Shown here: in pieces, positions 27,917-37,147 of the stretch
How the letters are laid out: every line of letters starts with the position of its first letter
Numbering within the stretch: position 1 is the stretch's first letter
Notes under the pieces: generated by a model
Seen by the model: only the letters and a program-made list of their open reading frames with translations
What the model was told of the DNA's origin: nothing
Database searches by the model: none
NCBI RefSeq assembly: GCF_038957035.1
Contig: NZ_CP152412.1
Coordinates: forward strand, 8,428,501 to 8,492,500
DNA length: 64,000 nucleotides
Direction of reading: 5' to 3'
From: Bradyrhizobium sp. B097
GTDB taxonomy: Bacteria > Pseudomonadota > Alphaproteobacteria > Rhizobiales > Xanthobacteraceae
Program-made: the position numbers and the translations under genes

Positions 27917-29704
27917 TCAGAACGCTTCCGCGGCCAATTCCATCGTGGTGGCGCTGCCGCTCTGGATCCGGGCGAGATGCACGGCGGTTTCGGGCAGCAG
28001 CCTCTCCATGAAGAAGCGGCCGGTCACGAGCTTGGAGTTGAGGTAAGGCGTGGTGCCGGCGGCGGCCTTGTCCTGCGCCACCTTGGCCATCTTCGCCCAC
28101 ATGTAGCCGAGCGCGACGAGGCCGAACAATTTCATGAAATCGGTCGCGGCGGCGCCGGCATTGTCGGGCTTGGTCAGCGCGTTCTGCATCAGCCAGCCGG
28201 TGGCCTGCTGCAGATGGCCGAGCGCCGTGGAGAGCGGAGTGATGAACGGCTTCATCGCCTCGTCGCCGCCATGCTCCTTGGCGAAGGCCGTGACCTCGCC
28301 GAAGAACGCCATTGCGGCACGGCCGCCGTCGCGCGGCAGCTTGCGGCCGACCAAGTCGAGTGCCTGGATGCCGTTGGCGCCCTCATAGATCATCGCGATG
28401 CGGGCATCGCGCACGAACTGCTCCATGCCGTGCTCGGCGATATAGCCATGGCCGCCAAACATCTGCTGCGCGGAGACCGTGTTGGCGAAGCCGGTGTCGG
28501 TCAGAACGCCCTTCAGCACCGGCGTCATCAGGCCCATGTGATCGTCAGCGGCCTGACGATCCTTCGGGTCGTTGGAGCGGTGCGCGACGTCGCTCTTCAG
28601 CGCGGTCCACACCACCATGGCGCGCGCCGCCTCGTTGAAGGCGCGGATGGTGAGCAGCGTCCGGCGCACGTCGGGATGCACGATGATCGGATCGGCCGGC
28701 TTGTCGGCGGCCTTGACGCCGGTCAGCGCGCGGCCCTGCAGGCGCTCGCGCGCATAGGCGACCGCGTTCTGATAGGCGACCTCGGACTGCGCGAGACCCT
28801 GCACGGCGACGCCGAGGCGAGCCTCGTTCATCATCACGAACATGCCCTGCATGCCCTTGTTCTCTTCGCCGATCAGCCAGCCGGTGGCGTTGTCGTAGTT
28901 CATCACACAGGTGGAATTGCCGTGGATGCCCATCTTGTGCTCGATCGAGCCGCAGGTGACGCCGTTGCGCTGGCCGAGCGAGCCGTCGGCATTGACCAGC
29001 ACCTTGGGAACGACGAACAGCGAGACACCCTTGATGCCGGCCGGCGCGCCTTCGATGCGCGCCAGCACCAGGTGAATGATGTTGTCGGCAAGATCATGCT
29101 CGCCGGCGGAGATGAAGATCTTGGTGCCGGTGATCTTGAAGCTGCCGTCGGCCTGGCGCACCGCCTTGGTGCGGAGCAGGCCGAGATCGGTGCCGCACTG
29201 CGGCTCGGTCAGGTTCATGGTGCCGGTCCACTCGCCGGCGATCATCTTCGGCACATAGGTCTTTTTCTGCTCGGGGGTGCCGTGCACCAGCAGCGCGGCG
29301 GTCGCGCCCATGGTCAGCCCGCCATACATCGAGAACGCCATGTTGGCGGAGATCTGGAATTCGTTGACCGCCTGCGAGAGTGTCACCGGCAGACCCTGGC
29401 CGCCAAATTCGGTCGGCGCCGACAGGCCGAGCCAGCCGCCTTCGGCGACCTGCTTGAAGGCCTCCTTGAAGCCCTTCGGCGTGGTGACGCTGCCGTCGTC
29501 ACTGCGCTTGCAGCCTTCGAGATCGCCTGTGCGATTGAGCGGCTGCAGCACCTCCTCGCTGAGCTTGGCGGCCTCGCCGAGGATCGCCTCGCGCACGTCA
29601 GCCGACGCATCGGTGAAGCCGGGAAGATTGCCGTAACGGTCGATCTGGAAAACGTCGTTCAACAGGAAGCTGACGTCTTCGACGGGGGCTTTGTAGGTCG
29701 GCAT
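27917..29704 (-). CDS. Acyl-CoA dehydrogenase (FadE-like, long form)
   Basis: A FAD enzyme that makes the first double bond in beta-oxidation. The 595-residue length matches the long acyl-CoA dehydrogenases rather than the short 380-residue type. Features are MPTYKAPVEDVSFLLNDVF at the start, the conserved MNLTEPQCGTDLGLLRTKA and KITGTKIFISAGEHD blocks, and MIYEGANGIQALDLVGRKL near the end, where the catalytic Glu region lies. ATG 29704 has GGGAGA upstream. It is the first gene of the fad set. Confidence 0.93.
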   Translation of the reverse strand: MPTYKAPVEDVSFLLNDVFQIDRYGNLPGFTDASADVREAILGEAAKLSEEVLQPLNRTGDLEGCKRSDDGSVTTPKGFKEAFKQVAEGGWLGLSAPTEFGGQGLPVTLSQAVNEFQISANMAFSMYGGLTMGATAALLVHGTPEQKKTYVPKMIAGEWTGTMNLTEPQCGTDLGLLRTKAVRQADGSFKITGTKIFISAGEHDLADNIIHLVLARIEGAPAGIKGVSLFVVPKVLVNADGSLGQRNGVTCGSIEHKMGIHGNSTCVMNYDNATGWLIGEENKGMQGMFVMMNEARLGVAVQGLAQSEVAYQNAVAYARERLQGRALTGVKAADKPADPIIVHPDVRRTLLTIRAFNEAARAMVVWTALKSDVAHRSNDPKDRQAADDHMGLMTPVLKGVLTDTGFANTVSAQQMFGGHGYIAEHGMEQFVRDARIAMIYEGANGIQALDLVGRKLPRDGGRAAMAFFGEVTAFAKEHGGDEAMKPFITPLSTALGHLQQATGWLMQNALTKPDNAGAAATDFMKLFGLVALGYMWAKMAKVAQDKAAAGTTPYLNSKLVTGRFFMERLLPETAVHLARIQSGSATTMELAAEAF

Positions 29705-29812
29705 GCTGGTCTCCCGGCTGGGTCGCGGTCGCACGCGCGACCGATGCTGCGCAGCCTGTCCTTGGGTTTGTTGGAACGGACCTTATCCGGTTCGGAAGGT
29801 CCGCGGCAGGTC

Positions 29813-30229
29813 CTATCGAGACTGTGATTGCGACGTTGCGCCGCTCTGCTTCATCAACTCCTCGCCCATCATCCGATGCAGCAGGTTGATCGCCTTGAGC
29901 GGGCGCACCATCACCTTGAAATGCGTGATCCGGCCATCACCGTCGAACGTGACGATGTCGACGCCGTTGAGCTTGATGCCGTCGATCTCGTTCTCGAACT
30001 CGAGCACCGCGCCGGTGTCGTTGCGCCACTCGCCGAGATACTTGAAGGTCGGGCCGCCGAGCACCTTGGCGGCGCTGGTGAGATATTTGAAGGTGATGTC
30101 GCGGCCGCGCTGCGGCGTGTGCACGACCGGGCTTTCGAACACCGCGTCGGGATGCAGCAGATCCCACAATGCGGCGGTGTCGTGGGACTTCATGTAGGCG
30201 TACCACTTGTCGAGGCCCGGCTTGCTCAT
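29813..30229 (-). CDS. NTF2-like / SnoaL-like protein
   Basis: A 138-residue protein with the nuclear-transport-factor-2 fold pattern: WYAYMKSHDTAALWDLLHPDAVFESPVVHTPQRGRDI at the start and WRNDTGAVLEFENEIDGIKLNGVDIVTFDGDGRITHFKVMVRPL at the end. Such proteins are small hydrolases, isomerases or binding proteins, so the activity cannot be stated. It is upstream of fadE in the same orientation and divergent from a PadR gene; a PadR-type palindrome lies between. ATG 30229 is preceded by GGAGAC. Confidence 0.83.
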   Translation of the reverse strand: MSKPGLDKWYAYMKSHDTAALWDLLHPDAVFESPVVHTPQRGRDITFKYLTSAAKVLGGPTFKYLGEWRNDTGAVLEFENEIDGIKLNGVDIVTFDGDGRITHFKVMVRPLKAINLLHRMMGEELMKQSGATSQSQSR

Positions 30230-30303
30230 TCGGACGTCTCCTGCGGCGGGGGTTTAAGAAGCCTGAACATCGGCCGCGCGCGACAAGGCGGCACGCCGAT
30301 CAC

Positions 30304-30325
30304 CATATGCATATTGACGCATATG
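30304..30325. promoter_or_regulatory. PadR-type operator
   Basis: A perfect palindrome CATATGC-N8-GCATATG contains ATGC-N8-GCAT, close to the ATGT-N8-ACAT plan known for PadR regulators. It is in the 163-bp gap between the NTF2-like gene and padR. Confidence 0.7.
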
Positions 30326-30392
30326 CACAGTTGCGCATAAAGTCAAGCGAACTTCAGAATGGCCTTCTTGGGAACTGAGATGGAGGTGGGCG

Positions 30393-30980
30393 TTGGCACT
30401 CGGTGACGCAATCCTCGCATGCCTCACGGAACGTCCGATGACGGGCTATGAGCTCGCCAAGACGTTCGACGCCTCGATCGGCTTCTTCTGGAAGGCCGAC
30501 CACCAGCAGATCTACCGCGAGCTCTCCCGCCTGCGCGACAAGGGCCATGTCCAGGGCCGCGAGGTGGTGCAATCCGGCAAGCCGAACAAGCTGGTCTACA
30601 CCCTGACGGCCGAAGGCCGCGCGGCGCTGAAGCACTGGGCGGCGCGGCCGAGCGTTCCGCCCTCGATCAAGGACGACCTCTTGGTCCGGCTCTACGCGCT
30701 CGACTGCGTCGACATCGAGCCGCTGCGCACCGACCTGATGGCGCGGCTGGAGCATCACCGCGACCGCTATGAGCGCTACGAGCGGCTGTTGAACAAACGC
30801 TTCCCCGACGGCACCGCGCCGCCGGCCGATGTCGGCAAGATGCTGAGTCTGCGCCTCGGGATGCGCCATGAGCACATGGTGGTGGAGTGGTGCGAGGAAG
30901 CGCTCGACGCGCTCTCGGCGATGTCCGGCCGCGGCAATGTGCTGCCGCTCGACGACGGCAAGCGCGAAGGCAACGGCTAG
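30393..30980 (+). CDS. PadR family transcriptional regulator
   Basis: A 195-residue PadR protein: ALGDAILACLTERPMTGYELAKTFDASIGFFWKADHQQIYRELSRLRDKGHVQGREV covers the winged helix, and the C-terminal helices (DLMARLEHHRDRYERYERLL) form the dimer domain. The start is TTG 30393, fixed by an ideal GGAGGTG ribosome site 5 bp upstream. It is divergent from the NTF2-like gene and, beyond it, the fad genes; control of a lipid or aromatic degradation function is an inference from position only. Confidence 0.9.
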   Translation: MALGDAILACLTERPMTGYELAKTFDASIGFFWKADHQQIYRELSRLRDKGHVQGREVVQSGKPNKLVYTLTAEGRAALKHWAARPSVPPSIKDDLLVRLYALDCVDIEPLRTDLMARLEHHRDRYERYERLLNKRFPDGTAPPADVGKMLSLRLGMRHEHMVVEWCEEALDALSAMSGRGNVLPLDDGKREGNG

Positions 30981-31253
30981 AAAACAAATCTCATACTTTG
31001 CGCGTGCCGATGAGGGCGGGGAATCCGCTTTGCCGGAAAGCGATAGGCGTGTCCTGATCCGGCGCAACAGGTTCCCGGATTCCCTAACTTTAAGGCCCGC
31101 CGGCCGCATTCCTTAACCCGTTATTTACCGTGACGGGAAAAAGTCAGCAGCTGAAGCAGACGACCAGCGCAGAATTCGATTGTCTCTTAACGGGAATGCG
31201 CGGGGAGGCTGCGGGCGCAGGGTGTAGCGCCGGAGTCGGGACCGGACGGAATC

Positions 31254-34200
31254 ATGAATTCGCGCGTATCGTGGAGTGTTGACGGCATCGATCCCTCCGT
31301 CCGCGACAGGGCCGAAGCGGCTGCGCGCCGCGCCGGCATGTCGCTGAACGACTGGCTCAACTCCACGGTCGGCGAACCGAGCCCGCCGGATTGGCGCATG
31401 GCGCCCGAGCAACGGCAGCCGATGCCGAGCCGGGAAAGCCGCGAGGTCGCCGACATCCATCAGCGGCTCGACGCGATCACCCGCCAGATCGAACAGATTG
31501 CAAAGCCAATGTCGCGCGCCGAAGCCGTGCGCGCCGAAGTGCCGCGCGGCCAGCCCGCCGTCGCACGGCAGCTGAACGACGCGATTTCGCGCCTCGACGC
31601 GCGGCTGTCGCAGATTTCGCGACCGCAGCCCGCGCGCGAGCCGCAACCCCAGCCGATGCGTGAAGCGCAGATGCAGCGGGAGCCGCAGATGCAGGACCGG
31701 CAACTGGAGGAAAGGCTGCGCCAGGCGGAAGCGGTCGAGCGCGCCGCAGCCCAGGTCTACCGCCCCTCGCCGCCGCTCAGCCCGGCGTCGTTCGATTCCG
31801 CGATCGCGGAGATCGCCGCACGTCAGAACGAGCTCGACGGATCAGCGCAACGGCAGATGCCGCCGCGCACCGCTCAGCCGATGCCGCAAGCGGCTCCGCC
31901 GATGGCCGCCTATGCGCCGCCGCCGGCTGCGCCGGCCGGGCCCGATTTCTCCTCGCTCGAGCGGCACCTGCTCAAGATCACGAGCCAGATCGAGGCGCTG
32001 CAGCGGCCCGACCATATCGAGCAATCGATCGCAGCCTTCCGCGGCGAGCTTGCTGAGATCCGCCAGGCGATCACCGAGGCGATGCCGCGGCGGGCGATCG
32101 AATCGATCGAGAACGAGATCCGCTCGCTGCATCACCGGATCGACGAGATCCGCCAGGACAGCAGCAACGGCCAAGGCCAGGTGATCACCGGCATCGAACG
32201 CGCGCTGGCGGAAATCCGCGAGGCGCTGCGCACGCTGACGCCCGCCGAGCAGCTCACCGGCTACGACGAGGCGATCCGCAATCTCGGTGGCAAGCTCGAC
32301 ATGATCCTGCGCGCCAACGACGATCCGTCGACGGTGCACCAGCTCGAGAGCGCGATCGCCGCGCTGCGCGCCATCGTCTCCAACGTCGCCTCCAACGACG
32401 CGCTGCTGCAGCTCTCCGGGGACGTGCATGCGCTGGCCGCGAAGGTCGACCAGCTGTCGCAGATGTCGCGCGCAGAGTCCCACGTCGATGCCTTCGCCGG
32501 GATCGAGCAGCGCATCGCCGCATTGGCCTCGACGCTGGAAACCCGCGAGCGGCCGGTCGCCGGCTACGACAATACCGACGCCATCGAGGGCGCCCTGCGC
32601 TCGCTGTCGGAGCGGATCGACCGCCTGCAGGTCGGCAACGACAGCTCGTCGGCGTTCACCCATCTCGAGCAGCGTGTCTCCTATCTGCTCGAGCGCCTGG
32701 AGTCCGCCGACCAGCGCTCCGGCAATCTCGGCCGGGTCGAGGAGGGGCTGCATGACATCATGCGGCACCTCGAGGCGCAGCACGCCCATATCGCCTCGCT
32801 CGCCGATGCCACCCGCAACAACGTCAACACCTCGCCGCAGCCGATGATGGACAGCGGCATCGTCGACCTGGTGAAGCGCGAACTGTCCGACATCCGCTTC
32901 AGCCAGTCGGAGACTGATCGCCGCACCCAGGATTCGCTGGAGACCGTTCACAACACGCTCGGCCATGTCGTCGATCGGCTCGCGATGATCGAGAACGATC
33001 TGCGCACGGTCCGCACCGCGCCGCCGGCTCCGCCCGCCCCTGCTTATGCCGAACCGCGGATGGAAGCACCGCGGATGGAAATGCCGCGGGCGGCGATGCC
33101 GCAGCCGACCGCGCAGCCTGAATCATACAAGCCTGAAGCGTACAGGCCTGAATCGTACCGGCCCGAATTGCCCAATCCTGCGCTGGCGCAGGAGCACTTC
33201 ATGTCCGCGCCGCGCGAATTCCATGCCGCGCAGCCGGTCGAGACCGCGCCGCCGCCGCTGCCGCCGCGCGCGATCAGCGAGATCCTGGAGCCGCATGCCG
33301 CCTCCGCGCGCGCCGCGATCGCGCCGGATCTGCCGCCGGATCATCCGCTCGAGCCGGGCACACGCCCCTCGGGCCGCGCGTCGTCGCCGTCGGAGCGGAT
33401 CGCGGATTCCGAGCGCGCGATCAGCGACCTTCCCGCCGGCAAGAAGGAGCCGGTCTCGACCTCGAGCTTCATCGCCGCCGCGCGCCGCGCCGCGCAGGCC
33501 GCCGCCGCGCAGCCCGTCAACGACAAGGCCGCGCGCGCAGCGAGCAAGGCGGCAGCCAAGGCCAAGGAGAAGGCCGACAAGGCTGCGAAGGCCGCTGCCG
33601 GCAAGGCCGGCGTGCCCGCGACTGGCGCGCCGGCGACCGGTGCGCCGGAGGCCCAGCCTTCGACCATCACCTCCAAGATCCGCTCGCTGCTGGTCGGCGC
33701 GAGCGTGGTCGTGATCCTGCTCTCGACCGCCAAGATGGCGATGAACCTGCTCGACACCAGCTCCGCGCCGCAGACGCCGGCGATCGAGCACAGCGAGCCG
33801 GCAGCGCCGCCCGTGCAGCTGCCTACCGATAACTCCGTCGTCCCGGCGCCGGCGGCACCGTCCGGCGTGCCCGGGCTGTCAGTGCCCGGGCCGTCGATGA
33901 CCTCGCCGACCCCGCTCGGCCGCCAGTCCAACAACACAGCGTCGCCGAACACGCTCGACAGCGCGCAGGTAACGATCCCATCGGCGCCCGCGCCCGCCGT
34001 GACGCCGGAGCCGGCTGCGGCACCGGTCGCCGCCGCCAGCGACATCACCGGCACGATTCCGACCGCGCCGCCGCTCGGCGGCAAGCTTGCCATGGTCCAA
34101 ATTCCGGCGGGCGAGAAGCTGCCCGACGCGATCGGCGGTCCGGCGCTGCGCACGGCTGCGATCAAGGGCGATGCGGCCGCGGCCTATGAGGTCGGCGTCC

Positions 34201-34829
34201 GCTTTGCCGAAGGCAAGGGCGTGCCCGCCAATGTCGACGAAGCCGCCAAATGGTATGGCCGCGCGGCGCAAGCCGGCGTGGTGCCCGCGATGTTCCGGCT
34301 CGGCACCTTCTACGAGAAAGGCCTCAGCGTGAAGCGCGACTTCGATGTCGCACGGCGCTACTACGTGCAGGCCGCGGAGCGCGGCAATGCCAAAGCGATG
34401 CATAACCTCGCCGTGCTCGACGCCGATGGCGGCGGCAAGGGCGCCGACTACAAGAGCGCGTCGCAGTGGTTCCGCAAGGCGGCCGATCGCGGCGTTGCCG
34501 ACAGCCAGGTCAACCTCGGCATCCTCTATGCCCGCGGCATCGGGGTCGAACAGAACCTCGCCGAGTCGTTCAAGTGGTTCAGCCTTGCGGCCGCGCAGGG
34601 CGACGCCGACGCCGGCCACAAGCGCGACGATATCGCCAAGCGGCTCGACCCGCAGTCGCTGGCTGCAGCGAAGCTTGCGATCCAGACCTTTACCCCCGAG
34701 CCGCAGCCGAGCGATGCGGTCAACGTGCCGGCCCCGGCCGGCGGCTGGGACGGCGCCCCCGTGCAGCCCGCGGCGGCGAAGTCCGTCAAGCCACCGTCGA
34801 AGCGGACCGCGGCGCTGACCGCGCACTAG
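31254..34829 (+). CDS. podJ: PodJ-like polar localization protein with Sel1 repeats
   Basis: A 1191-residue membrane protein with the architecture of PodJL polarity factors of Rhizobiales. The N-terminus (PSVRDRAEAAARRAGMSLND) looks like a short helix-turn-helix. Long amphipathic coiled-coil stretches follow (about 65-590), with Pro-rich linkers (about 590-740) and an Ala/Lys-rich segment (about 760-790). One membrane helix lies at about 810-832, and a periplasmic part carries about four Sel1 repeats (about 975-1128; for example AAKWYGRAAQAGVVPAMFRL). PodJ marks the new pole and recruits division and envelope factors. The name rests on architecture, not alignment. Confidence 0.8.
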   Translation: MNSRVSWSVDGIDPSVRDRAEAAARRAGMSLNDWLNSTVGEPSPPDWRMAPEQRQPMPSRESREVADIHQRLDAITRQIEQIAKPMSRAEAVRAEVPRGQPAVARQLNDAISRLDARLSQISRPQPAREPQPQPMREAQMQREPQMQDRQLEERLRQAEAVERAAAQVYRPSPPLSPASFDSAIAEIAARQNELDGSAQRQMPPRTAQPMPQAAPPMAAYAPPPAAPAGPDFSSLERHLLKITSQIEALQRPDHIEQSIAAFRGELAEIRQAITEAMPRRAIESIENEIRSLHHRIDEIRQDSSNGQGQVITGIERALAEIREALRTLTPAEQLTGYDEAIRNLGGKLDMILRANDDPSTVHQLESAIAALRAIVSNVASNDALLQLSGDVHALAAKVDQLSQMSRAESHVDAFAGIEQRIAALASTLETRERPVAGYDNTDAIEGALRSLSERIDRLQVGNDSSSAFTHLEQRVSYLLERLESADQRSGNLGRVEEGLHDIMRHLEAQHAHIASLADATRNNVNTSPQPMMDSGIVDLVKRELSDIRFSQSETDRRTQDSLETVHNTLGHVVDRLAMIENDLRTVRTAPPAPPAPAYAEPRMEAPRMEMPRAAMPQPTAQPESYKPEAYRPESYRPELPNPALAQEHFMSAPREFHAAQPVETAPPPLPPRAISEILEPHAASARAAIAPDLPPDHPLEPGTRPSGRASSPSERIADSERAISDLPAGKKEPVSTSSFIAAARRAAQAAAAQPVNDKAARAASKAAAKAKEKADKAAKAAAGKAGVPATGAPATGAPEAQPSTITSKIRSLLVGASVVVILLSTAKMAMNLLDTSSAPQTPAIEHSEPAAPPVQLPTDNSVVPAPAAPSGVPGLSVPGPSMTSPTPLGRQSNNTASPNTLDSAQVTIPSAPAPAVTPEPAAAPVAAASDITGTIPTAPPLGGKLAMVQIPAGEKLPDAIGGPALRTAAIKGDAAAAYEVGVRFAEGKGVPANVDEAAKWYGRAAQAGVVPAMFRLGTFYEKGLSVKRDFDVARRYYVQAAERGNAKAMHNLAVLDADGGGKGADYKSASQWFRKAADRGVADSQVNLGILYARGIGVEQNLAESFKWFSLAAAQGDADAGHKRDDIAKRLDPQSLAAAKLAIQTFTPEPQPSDAVNVPAPAGGWDGAPVQPAAAKSVKPPSKRTAALTAH

Positions 34830-34930
34830 AGCATTTTTCGGTTCTGATTGAATCAGAACCGAAGCTCTAGATTCTTGTTTGACGCGTTTTCTTCACGCGA
34901 ACCGGTGTCCACTTCGCTCGAAAACGCTCT
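34828..34930. repeat. Composite palindromic element, copy A
   Basis: The 103-bp element has a hairpin (CGGTTCTGATT/AATCAGAACCG, 34839-34861) and a second part running to GAAAACGCTCT. Its reverse complement matches 37930-38027 over the whole length with few changes. It starts inside the podJ stop codon, so the hairpin may also end that transcript. Confidence 0.85.
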
Positions 34931-35055
34931 AATCGCACTCATTTGAAAGCTGCTGCGGCGCCTTGACGGCGCCGCTGTCCTATACCTGCGGGCCTCCGCC
35001 GTGTAGATAAGCGCAAAACCCCGCGCCAGCGGCGCATGCGTTCCGGAGGGCAGGC

Positions 35056-35940
35056 TTGTCTGTCGACGATCGTCAGGATGATGGAACGGGCCATCGTTCG
35101 TCGCCGACCGGTCCCCGCGTCGCGCCGCCGCGCCAGATGCCGTCGCCGTTTGCCGCGCCTCCCAAGCCTCGGCCTTCTCCTCCGCCTTCTCCGCCTTCCC
35201 CTCGGCCTCCACCCCCGCAAGGGCAAGGACAAGAGAGCCTGGCACCGCCGCTCCGCATCTTCCGGTTCTCGCTCTGGTCCGTCGTCATCTTCGTACTACT
35301 GGTGTCGAGCGTTGCCATTCAGGCCTATCGCGACTTGTCGAAGCCCGGCGCGTGGGACTTCTGGCGCGAGACCTACATCGCGGCGAGCATGGATTCGGCG
35401 GTGATTTCCGACGTCGACATCGACGGGTCGGGCCGCGGCCGGCGTGCGCTTGCGATCAGCGGCAAGATCGGCTCGGCCAGCGCAAGCTGGTTCCGCGATA
35501 GGCTCAGCGAGGCCCGTCTCGCACCCGGCGATGCCGTGCTGCTGTCGTCGCAGGGCGGTGCGCTGAACCAGGCCGCGATCATGGGCGAGGTCATCCGCAC
35601 ACATGGGCTCGTCACCGCCGTCGCTACCGCGGACGCCTCGGGCAAGCTCCGCCCCGCGGCCTGCGCCAGCGCCTGTGTGCTGGTCTATGCCGGCGGCCAG
35701 ACCCGCTATGGCATCGCGGACTCGCGGCTCGGCGTTCATCGCTTCACGACCAGCGCACCGGTCAGCGATCCCCTCGCCGAGGCGCAGCGCATCCAGGGCA
35801 TGGTGCTGGGCTACATGACCAAGATGGGCGTCTCCTCCGGGATCGTGGAAGCGATGTCGCAGACCTCGGATATCCGCTGGCTGAGCCCGAACGAAGCGCT
35901 CGCGCTGAACCTGATCACCAAGCCGGTCGATCGGCCCTAA
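35056..35940 (+). CDS. Membrane-anchored ClpP-fold protein (COG3904-like)
   Basis: A 294-residue protein with a Pro-rich cytoplasmic N-terminus (residues 20-60, PPPSPPSPRPPPPQG), one membrane helix (about 75-95) and a periplasmic ClpP/crotonase-like domain. The latter shows VLLSSQGGALNQAAIMGEVIR for the oxyanion region and AACASACVLVYAGG, where the Ser of SAC is in the nucleophile position. Such proteins are predicted serine proteases, mostly uncharacterised. The start is TTG 35056, supported by CGGAGGG 6 bp upstream. It lies downstream of podJ, separated by the composite repeat. Confidence 0.78.
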   Translation: MSVDDRQDDGTGHRSSPTGPRVAPPRQMPSPFAAPPKPRPSPPPSPPSPRPPPPQGQGQESLAPPLRIFRFSLWSVVIFVLLVSSVAIQAYRDLSKPGAWDFWRETYIAASMDSAVISDVDIDGSGRGRRALAISGKIGSASASWFRDRLSEARLAPGDAVLLSSQGGALNQAAIMGEVIRTHGLVTAVATADASGKLRPAACASACVLVYAGGQTRYGIADSRLGVHRFTTSAPVSDPLAEAQRIQGMVLGYMTKMGVSSGIVEAMSQTSDIRWLSPNEALALNLITKPVDRP

Positions 35941-36217
35941 AGCATGACAAGCCGACACCGGCGTCATTAATCTGAATTATCAACCACGTCCGCAGCCGGG
36001 CGGCCACGTGCGGCGAAAAATGCCATCGAGGGCGGATTCTTTAGTCCCTCCGCTCGCCGATTTCGGTTATGCAAGAACGCGGCAATCGACCCGCGTTCGC
36101 CTGCTTCTTGCGCGCCGACCGGATTCGTTCAGCCGGAGAATGCCCGACCAGAACGACATCACGCCGTGATGCGGCCTTGCGCCCCAGCATGTGGCGAACC
36201 GACAAGAAGCGACGCGC
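35941..36217. other. Intergenic region with nested inverted repeats
   Basis: The gap holds AACGCGG/CCGCGTT (36076-36097) nested within GCAAGAA/TTCTTGC (36071-36111), which can form competing stems, about 105 bp before the TSUP gene start. I see no coding signal. Confidence 0.4.
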
Positions 36218-37147
36218 GTGCAGCTCTACCTCCCGATCGCCGACATTCCGGTCAATGTCTTCCTCATCCTGGCGATGGGCGCGGCGGTTGGATTCGTCTC
36301 CGGCATGTTCGGGATCGGCGGCGGCTTCCTGATGACGCCGCTCTTGATCTTCGTCGGCATCGCGCCCGCGGTCGCGGTTGCCTCGGTGGCGAGCCACATC
36401 GCGGCCTCCTCATTCTCCGGCGCGATCTCCTATTGGCGCCGGCGCGCGATCGACCCGCTGCTGGCGGCGGTGCTGCTGGTCGGCGGCACGATCGGCACCG
36501 CGCTCGGGGTGTGGACCTTCACCTTCCTCCGCTCGCTCGGCCAGCTCGATTTGATGATCGCGCTGTCCTACGTCATCCTGCTGACCACGGTCGGCGGGCT
36601 GATGTTCTGGGAAGGCCTGCGCGCGATGCTGCGTTCCAGGCGCGGCGGCCCGGTGACGCTGCGCAAGCCCGGCAGCCATGGCTGGATCCACGGCCTGCCG
36701 CTGAAGCTGCGCTTCAAGCGCTCCAAGATCTACCTCTCGGTCGTCCCGGTCGTCGTGGTCGGGCTCGTGATCGGCTTCATCGGCGCGGTGATGGGTATCG
36801 GCGGCGGCTTCATCCTGGTGCCGCTGATGATCTATGTGCTGCGGGTGCCGACCTCGACCGTGATCGGCACCTCGATGGTGCTCACCCTCGTCACCATGGT
36901 GTTCGCGACCCTGCTGCACGCGGTGACCAACCATTTGGTCGACGCCGTGCTGGCGCTGATCCTGATGGTCGGCGGCGTCACCGGCGCGCAGTTCGGCGCC
37001 CGCGCCGGCCAGAAGATCCGCGGCGAGCATCTGCGCCTCTTGCTCGGGCTGCTCGTGCTCGCGGTCGGCATCCGGTTTGCCGTCGAGCTGGTGATCCGGC
37101 CGCAGGACCTGTTCAGCATCCGCGAAACCGGCGGAGCCCCGCCATGA
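36218..37147 (+). CDS. TSUP family (TauE/SafE) permease
   Basis: A 309-residue integral membrane transporter. The TSUP signature repeats are present in both halves: MGAAVGFVSGMFGIGGGFLM near the N-terminus and IGFIGAVMGIGGGFILVPLM in the middle. Family members export sulfite, sulfoacetate or related anions. GTG 36218 (VQLYLPIADIPVNVF) is preferred because family members start at this block; GTG 36191 is in frame. The stop overlaps the next start (ATGA), tying it to the TIGR02186 protein. Confidence 0.9.
   Translation: MQLYLPIADIPVNVFLILAMGAAVGFVSGMFGIGGGFLMTPLLIFVGIAPAVAVASVASHIAASSFSGAISYWRRRAIDPLLAAVLLVGGTIGTALGVWTFTFLRSLGQLDLMIALSYVILLTTVGGLMFWEGLRAMLRSRRGGPVTLRKPGSHGWIHGLPLKLRFKRSKIYLSVVPVVVVGLVIGFIGAVMGIGGGFILVPLMIYVLRVPTSTVIGTSMVLTLVTMVFATLLHAVTNHLVDAVLALILMVGGVTGAQFGARAGQKIRGEHLRLLLGLLVLAVGIRFAVELVIRPQDLFSIRETGGAPP

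Noticed and set aside
27977..29827. Long plus-strand frame opposite the acyl-CoA dehydrogenase
   Set aside because: Antisense shadow of a gene with full family signatures.
34853..35245. Minus-strand frame starting after podJ and covering the composite repeat
   Set aside because: It is antisense to the Pro-rich start of the ClpP-fold gene and reads through a repeat; no family features.
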